Below are positions 41,101 through 51,484 of a stretch of DNA of 64,000 nucleotides, in pieces. Each line of letters opens with the position of its first letter. The first letter of the stretch is position 1. A program made the position numbers and the translations under genes. Under the pieces are notes generated by a model. That model saw only the letters and a program-made list of their open reading frames with translations. It was not told the origin of the DNA and searched no databases. The stretch is from Tribonema minus (taxonomy: Eukaryota > Sar > Xanthophyceae > Tribonematales > Tribonemataceae): positions 496,001-560,000 of the forward strand of contig JAFCMP010000168.1 of the NCBI GenBank assembly GCA_017506865.1. Reading direction: 5' to 3'.

Positions 41101-42910
41101 ACAATACCTTTTTAAGATTTTTTATTATTTTATTTGACTGCACGCTGCCTGCGGCTGCTAGCAGCCACTACATGTGAAAATCACTTCATCTCACAGGGCC
41201 GCGGCTATGGAGCTAGTGTGCAGCAGAAGAGTATGGCTGACGCAAGACCGGTGCAAAGCCTGAGGGCGTGATACCTGACCACGTGTCAACGTAGACATGC
41301 CTTATTAAAGTGCTCCAAGAAAATCTCAACACAGTTCAACATGTTGGCCATCAGTCGCCGTTGCGGTAGGCTATGGATTGTGAGAGCGCTGACAGTCGTC
41401 GTGGCTGCAAATATGCGCTGCAGCAGACCGAGCATACGCAATCACGTGTGCGTGCGACGCGACCATGATGGTCCAGACGCACGCAACTACGACGAAGTAC
41501 TGAACTATGGCGCTGCAATCACAACTTCGCCACTCGTCGCTCTGATAACACTCACATTTGTTTCAAAGTATATGCATGTGTTTCAAGTGTGGACTGACTT
41601 CGCTGCTCTGATGACACTCAGACTAACGTCAAAGCGCACTTCAAGCATATGTACACATCTTCAAGTGTGACCTGGCATGGCCCGTGCAGGCGGTGCAAGA
41701 CGAGGCCTTCAGGAGGCAGCTGCTGCGCTGGAGCACCGGCTACACCGCCATACCCTTTGCCGTCAACAAGAAGTTTGCCATCAAGGTGAGAGCTGCGCTG
41801 CGCACGATGCTGAGCGCTGGCTTCCTGTAGAGGGTTGCAACTGCAACAGTTGATGCCGACGTCTCAGTCTGCCGCCTGCTTGCACTAAAAGAAGCGTATG
41901 ATGATGTTTGACTTGAGCCGCCACTTCAAGTCTGGACTTGTGAAGTTTGGGTAGCCTCCGCTGCTGGGACAGTTAGTCAGCAGTTCGCAGCCGGCGAGCG
42001 TCGTGCATTTACGTTCACCATCAAGCGGCTGTGACCTGCCCAAATTGCGCTGGAGTACTGCACGAGATTTGGTGACCATGCGCCACCTGCTCGAGTTGTG
42101 GGTTGACCGCTTTGCAAGCCACATATCTCCAAGCACTTGTAATTGCTCGTGAAGTGCTTTTGTGCCCGTTGTTAAACTGCAGTGCACGAGGAAACGCCCA
42201 CGCATGCCTGCCGGTTCCAATAACAAGTCTCTTGACTACTGTAAATGTAAATGATGTGCAACTTACGGCCACACTTCAAGTGGCACGATTCCGGACTTAT
42301 CTACGTTGAAGATGACTGCCCGCAGTTGCATGGCAGTTCAAATAGCAAAAAATGCAGCATACTTTCAAGTATTATTCAAGTAGCCGCCAGAAGCTTGCAC
42401 TCCATCTGTGCGTAGGCCATCCGCACACTGCAGTCTCAGTAATCGTCAGGTTTGCGTGGGACGGCTACATCTATTTGGCGCCAACCTGAAGGACATCATG
42501 TACCCTTTTATATATTTTTTTCAGGGACTCAGGAACACCTGAATTCAAGCACATCGCCCGTGCAAGTTCAGCGCCCACTGCCTTTTCTGATTGAGGTCGC
42601 ATTTCTCCCGTGTGCAGGTGCAGCCGGGCATCCGCACCAGCGACGGCACATTATCTACTTCGAAGTACCTCAAAGTGAAATGCTCCGAACTATGAAGTAT
42701 GTTGACCCCCCTTTCGGTTGCGGTCGCCGCTATTTGCAGGTGCAGCCAGGCATCCGCACCAGCGACGGCACCATGAGCATCCGCGCCGACAGGCTGCCGG
42801 AGGCGTCGACGTGCTTCAACGAGCTGCGCGTGCCCAGCTACACGAGCCTGGCCAAGCTCCAGCAGGCCATGGGCACTGCTATGGCGGTAAACACGTTCAA
42901 CGTGCAGTGA
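23870..42910 (+). CDS. HECT-type E3 ubiquitin ligase with long Ala-rich coiled coil, copy B
   Basis: Twenty exons fit in phase: 23870-24188, 24624-24860, 25360-25499, 25885-26130, 26680-26897, 27934-30309, 30540-31093, 31463-32039, 32362-32415, 33575-33637, 34563-34633, 35266-35363, 36223-36295, 37358-37451, 37983-38048, 38996-39136, 40205-40348, 40718-41005, 41690-41785, 42740-42910. They total 6026 nt; one missing base near 30171 makes this 6027, or 2008 residues. Order: basic N-terminus, two exons each with an APLVEQIRG motif, a Gln/Pro segment (AGQKRP, possible nuclear signal), a coiled coil at about 390-1560, then a HECT domain with predicted Cys about 1977 (codon 42812-42814). As a HECT ligase it should transfer ubiquitin through that cysteine; the substrate is unknown. 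Donor 26131 is GC (CAG|GCAAGT). I do not recognise a named HECT subfamily. Confidence 0.85.
26898..27933 (+). other. Intron b5-b6 of copy B
   Basis: Contains a short telomere-like CTAATCCTAACCCTAA at about 26955-26972, a long G tract at about 27313-27361 and no supported coding sequence. The acceptor CGCTCAG|C at 27934 restores the frame (phase 2 donor, one base, then CCC ATG CAG). Confidence 0.55.
27934..32039 (+). CDS. Copy B coiled-coil exons b6-b8 (tandem 39-40-residue repeats)
   Basis: b6 starts PMQVDATTNEL, has SKTPPPEDLALFLMRHAAED, and then roughly seventeen related blocks of 39-40 residues (117-120 bp) to about 30300. These have recurring ARELCAKARAEQEAAAA and AQQAAEADAAA segments. 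The frame shifts by one base near 30160-30180. b7 (30540-31093) begins ACKERDEARAAA and b8 (31463-32039) continues REAEAQAAQ. Composition (Ala about half, with Arg, Glu, Gln) indicates one extended coiled coil suited to oligomerisation or substrate binding; this is an inference. b8 ends EAARIFK at a GT donor. Confidence 0.75.
33117..33226. repeat. Palindromic GAGTCATACTCATGAGTC repeats
   Basis: Several copies of the self-complementary ACTCATGAGT or ACTTATGAATC variants occur in tandem inside the intron after exon b9. A single related copy is in the same intron of copy A at about 4585-4603, so the array expanded after duplication or contracted in A. Confidence 0.65.
33575..42910 (+). CDS. Copy B HECT-domain exons b10-b20
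   Basis: Eleven exons (63, 71, 98, 73, 94, 66, 141, 144, 288, 96 and 171 nt) join without any frame break. Conserved blocks are GIDAGGLTKEMF, FGVMVAKFVVE, PLIPSRLLPAWLWD, FTRPELREMCSGNETVSEAD, RRQLLRWSTGYTAIPFAVNK and LPEASTCFNELRVPSY; the stop at 42908-42910 follows TFNVQ. Bilobal layout and Cys spacing match active HECT ligases. Every splice site is GT-AG. This is the intact HECT copy in the window. Confidence 0.88.
34709..34738 (+). repeat. Echo of the 3' end of exon 11 in the following intron (copy B)
   Basis: About 30 bases including CCTGCGCAGATCAAACAG and the GTGAGT donor match exon a11 of copy A (5780-5808) rather than the adjacent exon b11, which reads CCTGCACAGCTGAAACAG|GTAAGT at the same place. 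The stretch lies 75 bp after the real donor. Confidence 0.85.
37203..37330 (+). repeat. Two-copy ~60-bp tandem repeat in intron b13-b14
   Basis: CGCGATGCTGT(T/C)AATT, AATGAATGAT and GTGCTCGG(C/G)G(T/C)ACCAT occur twice in order. It is non-coding and precedes exon 37358-37451. Confidence 0.6.
38811..38838 (+). repeat. Echo of the 5' end of exon b16
   Basis: CTCAGGTGACGCACACGCTG and CCGGACCC repeat the acceptor and start of exon 38996-39136, then turn into CACACACACGTGCTGCTTCT as in the copy A echo at 8471. The 150 bp between echo and exon carries repeated TATACTTCAAGTGTA motifs. Confidence 0.75.
42611..42649 (+). repeat. Echo of the 5' end of the last HECT exon (copy B)
   Basis: TGTGCAG then GTGCAGCCGGGCATCCGCAC and CAGCGACGGCAC precede the real exon 42740-42910 by 122 bp and include an apparently usable acceptor. 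Using it would need a different downstream junction; no open frame to the true exon is apparent. Confidence 0.8.
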
Positions 42911-44320
42911 AGAGGGACCGTTGTGGCCGTTGCCGCGCTAGGCGCGCCGCTTGTGCACGCGCAGCGGGCCAGATTGCCGCCAGCGCTGATGTGCCTACGC
43001 CGTGACACACGGCTCAGCAGATTGAGTCGCTGCAGTGCCTCATTGAGGCGCTGCAGCAGGCCATGGGCACTGCCATGGCGGTGAACATGTTCAGCGTGCT
43101 GTGAGCAGGTGCTGCGCTGCTGCCGCGTTTGGGGAGACATGAGTTTGGACAATCAAGCGGGCGAGATGCAACAGCATGATATGGCGCGCTTCCCTGTGCT
43201 TATTTGGTATGGTCATCGTCACCTTCATCATGCAGTCAGTTGCGCACTGCTGCTGGGTCTGGGAGCGTTTGTTTGGAAGATCAGCTGCCAGGTCTGGGGA
43301 CGTTCGTTTGGAAGACCGACAGAGCGAGATGCATCATGCTCGCTTCATTTCTTCTATGCCGTGATGGCACCTTCACCTTCAGCATGCAGCGAGCTGCTGC
43401 GCTGCTACTTGGTGGGTGCGGGAGGAAGTTTCTTTGGATCATCAAGAGGGGCGAGATGCATCATCTGGTTTGATTTTCTTTCCTATGTGCGGTTCACGGC
43501 GGTTTGAGAGCTCGATGTGCGGCTTAGCGGCGTGCAGAGGTGCGAAGGCTGCGGCCCGGGTAGTACATGAGAGCCTTGGCAGGTTTGTAGCTCGAGTTGG
43601 TGCGCGGCATGCACAGACATTTGTGGCGAATGAATTGGGGTGGCACCGGGACTTGTAGCACAGGCACATGGGGCTGATGCGGGTGCTTTGACGTGCTTAC
43701 ATGAAGAGTTGACAAGACATGAAGAGTCGACAAGGACCTCTCTGGAATGAACGAATGAATTGCATGAAATCAATGACGGTGGTGGGTTTGTCAAATGGCA
43801 CCGCAGCGCCCCTGCATACATTTGTTTGTAATTGTGTGCCTTCCCTCAAAACACGTACATCACACACTACACAGCGGATAATCTGCGACACTTGATATCA
43901 TTGCACAGCTTCAAGATCATTGTCAGGCACCATTTTGTAAGAATCTGAAGCCGCTCAAGTGAAGCTTACATACCAGGACTACAGCTGACGAAACATGCGG
44001 TTTGCGACCTCGGGTCTCTGGAGGTACTGCTCAGATAGTGCAATCTTTCGAAACCTACCTAGGGGGGGGGGGGGCGTTTTAAAATTAATTCAAATTGGCC
44101 AAGAGCCAACATCAAGGTGTGACTTGCCCCTGCTTTTTTTTTCCTCACAGATCGCGCGGCAGCACATCCCAGCTGCAGCCCCAGGGCGACGGATGGGGAG
44201 TCCGTAGTTGCCATACGCGTGAGCACTTGCGTGTGGTGCCGCTGACCCTGCAGTTGATAAGTCTTCAGTGGCACAAACCGCCGTGTGGCACTGGATCAAG
44301 GAAGGCCGATCCGCAGAGGG
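42911..44320 (+). other. Region between copies B and C
   Basis: Contains a degenerate duplicate of the end of exon b20 at 43048-43104 (CAGGCCATGGGCACTGC, GTGAACATGTTCAGCGT, then a stop). Roughly three repeats around CAGC(A/G)TGCAG...GCTGCTGC and GAGATGCATCAT follow to about 43470. Sequence near 43560-43700 matches the copy A 3' flank. A G tract lies at about 44061-44072. No supported gene. Confidence 0.55.
43048..43104 (+). repeat. Echo of the 3' end of the last HECT exon
   Basis: Repeats the last 50 or so bases of exon 42740-42910, including the stop codon, about 140 bp downstream of it. Confidence 0.75.
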
Positions 44321-45710
44321 ATGGCACACAAGGCTAGGCCCAAAAGCGAGCGGCGAAGCAAGCCTGTGAAGCCAAGGCCGCAAGACGATAGCTCAGGCGC
44401 ACGCTCAGGCAAGCCGCGCCCTCGTCATAAGTCAGCAGCGACCAGAGACAAGCAAAGTCGCGCCGGACGGGATGAAGCTTGCAGACAGAAGGCTGCAGGC
44501 ATTGCCGCAAGGCATCAGCCGGGGCAAGCCTCGGCTGCTGATATAGACTGGTTCGAATGGCAAGCAGATCAGCAGCAGCAGGAGACGGGAGGGCGCGGGG
44601 CAAGGGCGCAAAGGCACCAGGATCCAAGTGCACCTGGCATGGATGAAGGTGAGCTTAACTGGTGCGCACAAGCACCACTCCCCCAGAACGAGCGCTGTAG
44701 CATGTGTAAGGCTAATGAGACACATACTCTGTGACAGATTTTGGCGCTCCAACACATCAGTTGCCGTTTAATCATCACTCATGCTAAGTGTCAACATGTG
44801 TTGTAGCACACTGCAATCAATGATTTCTTTTGCTTGTTCTACCAAGTTGAACTTGCTCACAACGACGGTACAAATGCCACCAGCACTTGTTACCTTGATG
44901 TACAAAAAATAGGTTTCGTTGATTTGCGTTACGTCCCCCGTTTTTTCGCGGGCTCCCCGTCCTGGCTGCTCTCCTTGCCTCCCTTCGCCTCGTCACTCTG
45001 TATCTTTTGCATTGTGCCATGGCAGAACATGTGGCTCTACCGGCGGCGAAGCGAGGGGCGCCGCCGCCACCTCCAGGACACGCTCACAAGAAAGCGGCGC
45101 GAAAAGGGGGGCGGCAGCAGGACGGACTCGGCCGTGAGGATGCTCAGCTTCAGTGGCAGGTGCGTCAACGCAATTGTGAGAGGGGAGCGTCAGTGTGTGA
45201 AGGTGAAGTTGCTGAGCGGTGCCACGCGGACCTCACCGGCCGTTGCGCAGCAAACATTGATTAGATTCAAGGTGAGGCGGCGGCGCGCATCTGAAAACGT
45301 GTTCAGCGGGCAGGAGTTGTTGCACGTTGCTGAGCCGTGCGCGCAGAGCTCACAGGCTTTACGTACAGCAAAGCAGCAGATACCACTTGCGCCTGATTGA
45401 AAACAATACTGCTCGGTGATTGCTGCGGCTGTAACCAATGGCAGCTTGACATGCAACACCGGCCACAAGCGGTGACGATTGGGCGCACTCCATCTCAAAG
45501 TCAGGCGATGCGTGATCATCGGCTCAAGCCGCTGCGCTCCGGTGCCCCGCCCCCCCCTGCCCCCCCCCCCCATCGCCCCCCCCCCGTGCACAGGTCACCG
45601 GGCAAAAGCGCGCCGGCGATTCCCCACGGCGCCCGGCAGCAAAGCGCGTGTCGCGCGCTGCGCCGCTGCAGGCCGCGCACAGCGCCAGCGAGTTCAGCGA
45701 CGACAGCGAT

Positions 45711-45741
<31 letters not shown>

Positions 45742-45773
45742 GCGGCGGAGGAGGCGGCAGCGGCGGCGGCGGC

Positions 45774-45817
<44 letters not shown>

Positions 45818-46226
45818 AGGCTACATGTCCAGCGCATCGTGGTACTGCCGCTCGCCGGGCATGCGCGCGCCTCGAGCGCTGTCGCCGCCTCCACAGCGGC
45901 CGCCGCTGCCGGAGCGCTTCGTGCGCGCGTCGCGGCTGGGGCCCCCGCATCACCTGCCGCCAGCAGAGCACTGGCTGCAGCCGTCAGAGGACTGGCTGCC
46001 GCCACCAGAGGACTGGCAGTGGACGCCGCCGCAGGAGGTGCCGCCGCCGCCGCCGCCGCTGCCGCCGGTGCCGCTGCCGTCGTGGATAACGCGATCGCCC
46101 GGAGCGCTGCCTCTGCCTCCGCCGCTGCTGCGAGCGCCGTCGCTGTCGGCGTCACCGCCGCTGCCGTGTGGGCCTGCGGGTGCGGGCATGGTGCCGCTGG
46201 CACAGCAGTATGGCCACCAGCAGCAG

Positions 46227-46263
<37 letters not shown>

Positions 46264-49200
46264 AGCAGCAGCAGGAAGATCATCCGCGGCCGCCGCTGCC
46301 GGCATCGCCAGTGCTGCAGAGCGGACCCTCAGCCGCAAGTGTGCTGCCACTGGAAGGACAGTCTGACCAGCAGCATCAGCAGCAGCAGCAGCAGCTGCCG
46401 CCGCTGCCGCCGTGGCAGCAGCAGCCTGACGAGCAGCCGGGGCCATCGCCGGCGTCGCCAGTGCTTCAGAAAGGACTTACAGACACGAGCATGTTGCCAC
46501 TGGCAGAGCAGCCTGACAACCAGCAGCAGCAGCCGCCGCCATCGCCGTCTCCGCAGGAGCAGCAGCAGCAGTGCGACCAGCAGCCGCAGCCGCTGCCCGC
46601 ATCGCCGGTGCCGCAAAGGAGACCTACAAGTGCGAGCACGACGCCACCGGCAAGGCAGCCTGACCAGCAGCAGCAGCAGCAGCAGTGCTCAGGAGGTGCA
46701 CACGATGACGACGCGGCGGAGCGCACGCCGCGTACGCCAAGCTCAGGTGTCGCCGCGCATGATGAACACTCCATCGACACAGCTCAGGCAAGTCAGCGTA
46801 CGGAGACGCCATCGCTGCTGCAGCGTGGAGCGCTGCTACGCTTGCACTCTGCAGAATCAGCTGAGCACATGCGTCCCGTGCCGCAGCTCTGTACTCTGGC
46901 CTGCTGCGCACGTTGCGTACAGGTCTGGTGTGGTCTACGTGCGTTGCCTGTGAAGCTGCAAGTTGAAGTTGTCAGCACGCCAACCGCATGCAGCGCGGAA
47001 ACGAGCACTGCCACATGCCCTGTGATAGACGGTCAGCGCGTTCGCTGATCAGGTCACAGGCAGCGCATCTAGCAGGATAGATTGTGCTCAAGCGATCCAC
47101 ACATGCACTTTTCGTTGAGTATGACGCTACGCGGGGATGCGCTTTTCTCCACGGAGTTTACTCCATGCGCATCAGCGTCACACCTGCAGTGCAGCACTCG
47201 CATGGCCTTGCGCTCACGTGCCCCAGCTCAAATGCTTGCTGCACGCCAGGCTGGAGACACTAGCCCGAGCGCCGCCAGCGATACTGCCGCCACGCCGTGC
47301 AGCGCCGAGCAGAGCGACGATGCGAGCACTGCTGCCGCGGCGCCATGTTGCACTGCACAGCGCGAGGATGCAAGCGATGCCGCCAGCGCCGCCGCGTCTC
47401 CCTGCGCTGCGCAGGGCGGCAGCTCAAGTGCTGCCGCCGCGTCGCCACTCTGCGCAGCTCAGAGCAGCGGTGCAAGCGCGATCATCGCCGCCGCCGCAGC
47501 GCCTCGCTGGGGCGCGCAGAGCGGCGCCGCGAGCGCGGCTGCCGCTGCCGCCGCCGCTGCGCCGCGCTGGGGTCCGCAGGGCGGCGGCGCGAACGTCGCC
47601 GCCGCAGCGCCCTACTACGGCATGCCGAGCCGCGGTGCGAGCCCTGCTGCCGCATCGCCGCATTACAGCATGCCAAGCCGCAGTGCGAGCGCCTCCTCTG
47701 CGTCCCCGCATCACGGCATGCCGAGCCGCAGTGCTAGCGCCGCCGCCCCAGCGCCGCATTATGGCATGCCGCGCCGCGGTGCGAGCCCTGCCGCCGCGGC
47801 GCCGCAGTACGGCATGCCGACCCGCAGTGCGAGCGCCGGCGCCGCCGCGGCGCCGCAGCAGTACGGCGTGCAGCGCCGCGGCGCGAGCGCCTCCTCCGCG
47901 TCCCCGCATCACGGCATGGCGGCCCACAGTGCGACCGCCGCCGCTGCGGCGCCGCAGCAGTACGGCGCGCAGAGCCGCGGCGCGAGCGCCGCTGCCGCGG
48001 CGCCGCAGCAGTACGGCGCGCAGAGCGGCGGCGGCGGCTGGGCGCGGCCCGCCGTCGCGGCGTCGCAGCTGCGCGCCGCGTTCCACGGCATCAGGACGCG
48101 CGCGGAGCAGGCGCTGTCGGTCGCGGACCACGCCGCGCAGTCCGCGGACGACTGCCACCGCGTCGTGCGCGGGCGGGCGTCGCGCGTCGCGCGGCGCAGC
48201 GAGCCGGGGGCGCGGCAGACGGCGGACGACGCGCACGCCGTCCGCGAGGCGCTGAGGCAAGGGATTGAAGTTGAAGTTGGGCATTGCACAGGGTTGGAGT
48301 TGGAGTTGGAAGTGCGCACATATTTCAAATATAAACTAGTGTTGTAGGGTGCCAGTGTGGACGGTGCTCCTTGGTGTCTCTCCGCTGGGGAGGCCAGTTG
48401 AGCACTGTGGCAGTGAGAGCAAGCGTCTGGCCTGTGTGCATTCACAGCTACTGCAGTGCGCCATGTGCTGCGCCTGCCCAAGTCAACAGCCGCGCGACCA
48501 CATCACCTGCGCTTGAAAATTTCCTCGTTAGAGGAATCACGGACGATGGCATGCAAGTCATTCACCTCTAAAATATTGAGCTTCCCTTCCAGCAGGTTAT
48601 AATCTCTGTCGTCTCCACGCCACTGCCTGACACTATCTGCATGCCCCTCGTGCAGGCGCATGGAAGACGCCACCGAGGGCCAACTGAGCACCGCCAGGGC
48701 CGCTGTCGACGCCGCGATGGACGCCGTCGTCGGGCTGCCGCCGCAGCTGCGCGCAGCCGAGGACGCCCTGCAGCCAGCAGTCTCTGCGCTCGAAATAGAG
48801 CGGCAGCGCTCCGCTGAAGCAGTCGGCGTTCAGCGGGCGCTGGAGTCGGACCTGGCAAACGCGCACGCGGCGCGGCGCGCAACGGAGGCGGCAGCGGCGG
48901 CAGCGGCGCGCGACGTGGCGGCGGCGGCGGCGGCGGACGACGCCGCGGCGCGCGCCGAGGCGCAGCTGCGCGCTGCGCGGCTCGAGGCGGCGGCGGAGCG
49001 GCGGCGCGCGGAGGAGGCACGCAGTGCTCAGCATGCGGCGGAGGCGAAGGCGGCGGAGGCGCGCGCCGCAGCGCGCGCGGCACAGACCGCCGCGGACGCC
49101 GCGCTGCTGGGGGAGCGGCGGCGCAACGCGAGCGCAAACAACGCGCAGCAGGCGACGCAGGCGGACCTGATGGCGGCGCGCATCATGGGCAGAAAGGCGC

Positions 49201-49990
49201 GCGCGGAGCAGCGCGCGGCTGAGGCGGCCGCGGAGGCGGCGCGGAGTGAGGCGGCGCAGGTGCGTGCAGCTAGCTGCGCTGCGGCGCTGATCAGGCGGGG
49301 GTCGCATTGGAATGTCTGTAAGGGATTTGAGAAGAGGCGTTTGCTGATACCGTGGGATGGTGATGGGCAGCACCCTCTGGTGTGAGATCTATATGATAAG
49401 AGGCCGCAAGTGCAGTAGAAATGCATATTTGCTATGGTGTCTGAATGCATGCAAGCCGCAAGCGGTTGGCAGCACATCCGGTACCAGCTCGGCACAACAG
49501 GCTTCGCTGCTCACCTCGAACCCCACATGCGTCGCCGATACACTCATAAGGCGGCACAAATACTCATGGCCAAGAGCAAGCAAGCAGCACCTTTGAGGTA
49601 TGCGTGAACTGAGGGTGGCGCTGCTGCGTTCCGCCCCCGCGCACCTGACCCGCGCAGGCTTCCAAAGAAAAGGAGGAGGCGCGCAGGGCAGCAGCGGCGG
49701 CAGCAGCAGCTCAGCGCGCAGCGGAAGACGCCGCGGCGGCGGCGGTGGCACGCCAGCGCGCAGCGGAAAGAGCGGCTAAGCGGGCGCGCACCGACGCCAG
49801 CGGCGACCGACTTCAAGAGGCTGTCGCTGCTCAGGTGGCGCTCAGAGCGGAGCTGGCCGCAGCGCTGGCGGAAGTGCATCGTCTGCGCGCTGCCGCCGCC
49901 ACCGGTGCGCGCGCTGCAGCGCAATACAACGCGGAACGCACGCGCGCAGACGCCGACGCTGCGTGGCGTGCGCTGGCTACAGAGCAGCGC

Positions 49991-50035
<45 letters not shown>

Positions 50036-50149
50036 GCAGCAACGGCGAGTGCCGTCACGCCGTCGCTTGTCGACAATGACAGCATGCACAGCGAGTTGGA
50101 GGCAATGCAGGACGCAGGAGAGGCCGAATGCGCCCCATGTGGGCAGCTA

Positions 50150-50187
<38 letters not shown>

Positions 50188-51484
50188 GCAGACTGTGGCG
50201 GCAGCTCATCAGCAGGAGCAGCGCGGCTCACAGGAGACGGCGCGAGAGCGGGAAGGCGCACGTGACGCCGCAGTGCACGTGGCAGTCGATGAGCGCGGCG
50301 CTGCCCCCAGCAAGGCGCGCGAGCAGCCGGAGGCGCTGACACGCGCGCAGCAGGCGGCGGCGGCAGACAGCGAAACGGCTGGGGGGAGCGCTGAGGCAGA
50401 TTTGCGGCAGGCGGCGACACTGGCTGTTGGCGGAACGGAGGCGCAGAACACGGCGGCGCGCCTGCAGCAGGCGGTGCCAGCGGCAGACGGCAAGACGGAG
50501 ATGCAGAGCGCGGCAGAATGCCTGCGGCAGGCGGCGGCGGCAGAGGCCGGAATGGCCATGGCGAGTGCGCTCGAATGTGAGCAGCAGCTGGCGATGGCAG
50601 ACACCGACGTGCTGATGGAGAGCTCGGAGGCAGGCCCGCAGCCGGAGGCGGCGGCGGCTGCAGATGCCGAAACGGAGGTGCAATGCACGGAGGTACTGCG
50701 CCTGCCGCAGATCGCACAGGTAGAAAGCGCAACAGCAATGGAGAGCATGTCAGCGGGCCAGCAGCAGGCGGCGCCGGCAGAAGACGCGGTGATGATGGAG
50801 ACGGACGACGGAACAGACATACAGAGCGCAATGGCAAGCCTGCAGCCGGCGGCGACAGTAGAAGGGGGCGCAATGATGGGGAGAGCTACGGCAGGCCTGC
50901 AACACGCGACGGCGGCGGCAGACGGCGGAATTGAGATGCAGATCCCAGTGGCGCGCGTGCAGCACGCTACGGCGGCAGAGGGCGGCGCAGTACTGGAGAC
51001 TGCTGCGGCAACATGCCTGCCGCACACGGCGGCGGCGGCAGACGGCGGAATTGAGATGCAGTGCCCAGTGGCGCACGTGCAGCACGCTACGGCGGCAGAG
51101 GGCGGCGCGGTAATGGAGACTGCTGCGGCAACATGCCTGCCGCACACGGCGGCGGCGGCAGACGGCGGACCGGAGCTGCAGAGCACAGTGGTGCACGCGG
51201 CGCAGGCGATGACGGCAGAGGACGGCTCGGTGATAGGAACCGCGGCAGCAAGTCTGCAGGCGGTGACGACAGACGACGCAACGGAAATGCAGAGTACAGT
51301 AGCTGGCCCGCAGCAGGCGATGACGACAGAAGACGGAACGGTGATGGGGGTGGAGCCAGCATTTCTGCAGCTGGCGGCAACGGCAGAGGGCGGAGCGGTG
51401 AAGGCGAGCACGACGGCATGCCTGGAGCAGGCAGCCCCGATAGACGGCGGACCGGAGATGCAGAGCGCGGGTGGCCGGTTCTAA
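44321..51484 (+). CDS. HECT-less coiled-coil paralogue, copy C
   Basis: Six exons fit in phase: 44321-44648, 45026-45159, 45594-46746, 47227-48256, 48656-49259 and 49658-51484, total 5076 nt, 1691 residues. Exon-by-exon homology to copy B is clear: WFEWQADQQQQ matches the WLSW.VEQ module, VTGQKRAGDSP matches MAGQKRPLEL, DDAHAVREALR ends in phase 2 like b5, MEDATEGQLS matches the copy A MEDGTADDQLS, and ASKEKEEARRAA matches the start of b7. The last exon runs through into an Ala-rich repeat tail and stops at 51482-51484 where copies A and B splice on towards HECT. It has no catalytic cysteine region, so it cannot be a ligase itself; a partner or scaffold role is only inference. Donor 48257 would be GC (AG|GCAAGG). 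Confidence 0.7.
45594..46746 (+). CDS. Gly/Pro/Gln-rich exon c3 of copy C
   Basis: Starts VTGQKRAGDSPRRPAAKR (basic, possible nuclear signal). An acidic SDDSDG stretch precedes a long glycine run encoded by (GGC)n at about 45710-45825. Pro/Gln-rich sequence follows, with four or five related blocks of the form LPASPVLQ, MLPLAEQPD and QQQQ. The exon is expected to be disordered. An alternative donor CAG|GCAAGT at 46788 exists but would leave the next exon out of phase. Long Arg- and Ala-rich frames on either strand here are shadows of the GC repeats. Confidence 0.6.
47227..48256 (+). CDS. Exon c4 of copy C with ~17-residue GMPSRSASA repeats
   Basis: After an Ala/Ser/Cys-rich lead, about ten imperfect repeats follow between about 47480 and 48030. 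The theme is APQYGMPSRSASAAAA, with variants such as HHGMPSRSASA, QYGAQSRGASA and HHGMAAHSATA. The exon ends in a predicted helix (FHGIRTRAEQALSVADHAAQ through DDAHAVREALR) that corresponds to exon b5 and a5. The repeats contain many Ser-Arg pairs that could be modified; that is speculative. Confidence 0.6.
50909..51188 (+). repeat. 120-bp coding tandem repeat in the tail of copy C
   Basis: The unit starting ACGGCGGCGGCAGACGGCGG recurs at exactly 120-bp spacing (50909, 51029, 51149), giving 40-residue repeats. Each has two halves, one around TAAAADGGIEMQ(I/C)PVA and one around TAAEGGAV(L/M)ETAAATCL. The first two copies are nearly identical, so expansion is recent. More diverged half-units extend from about 50400 to the stop. 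Confidence 0.85.
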
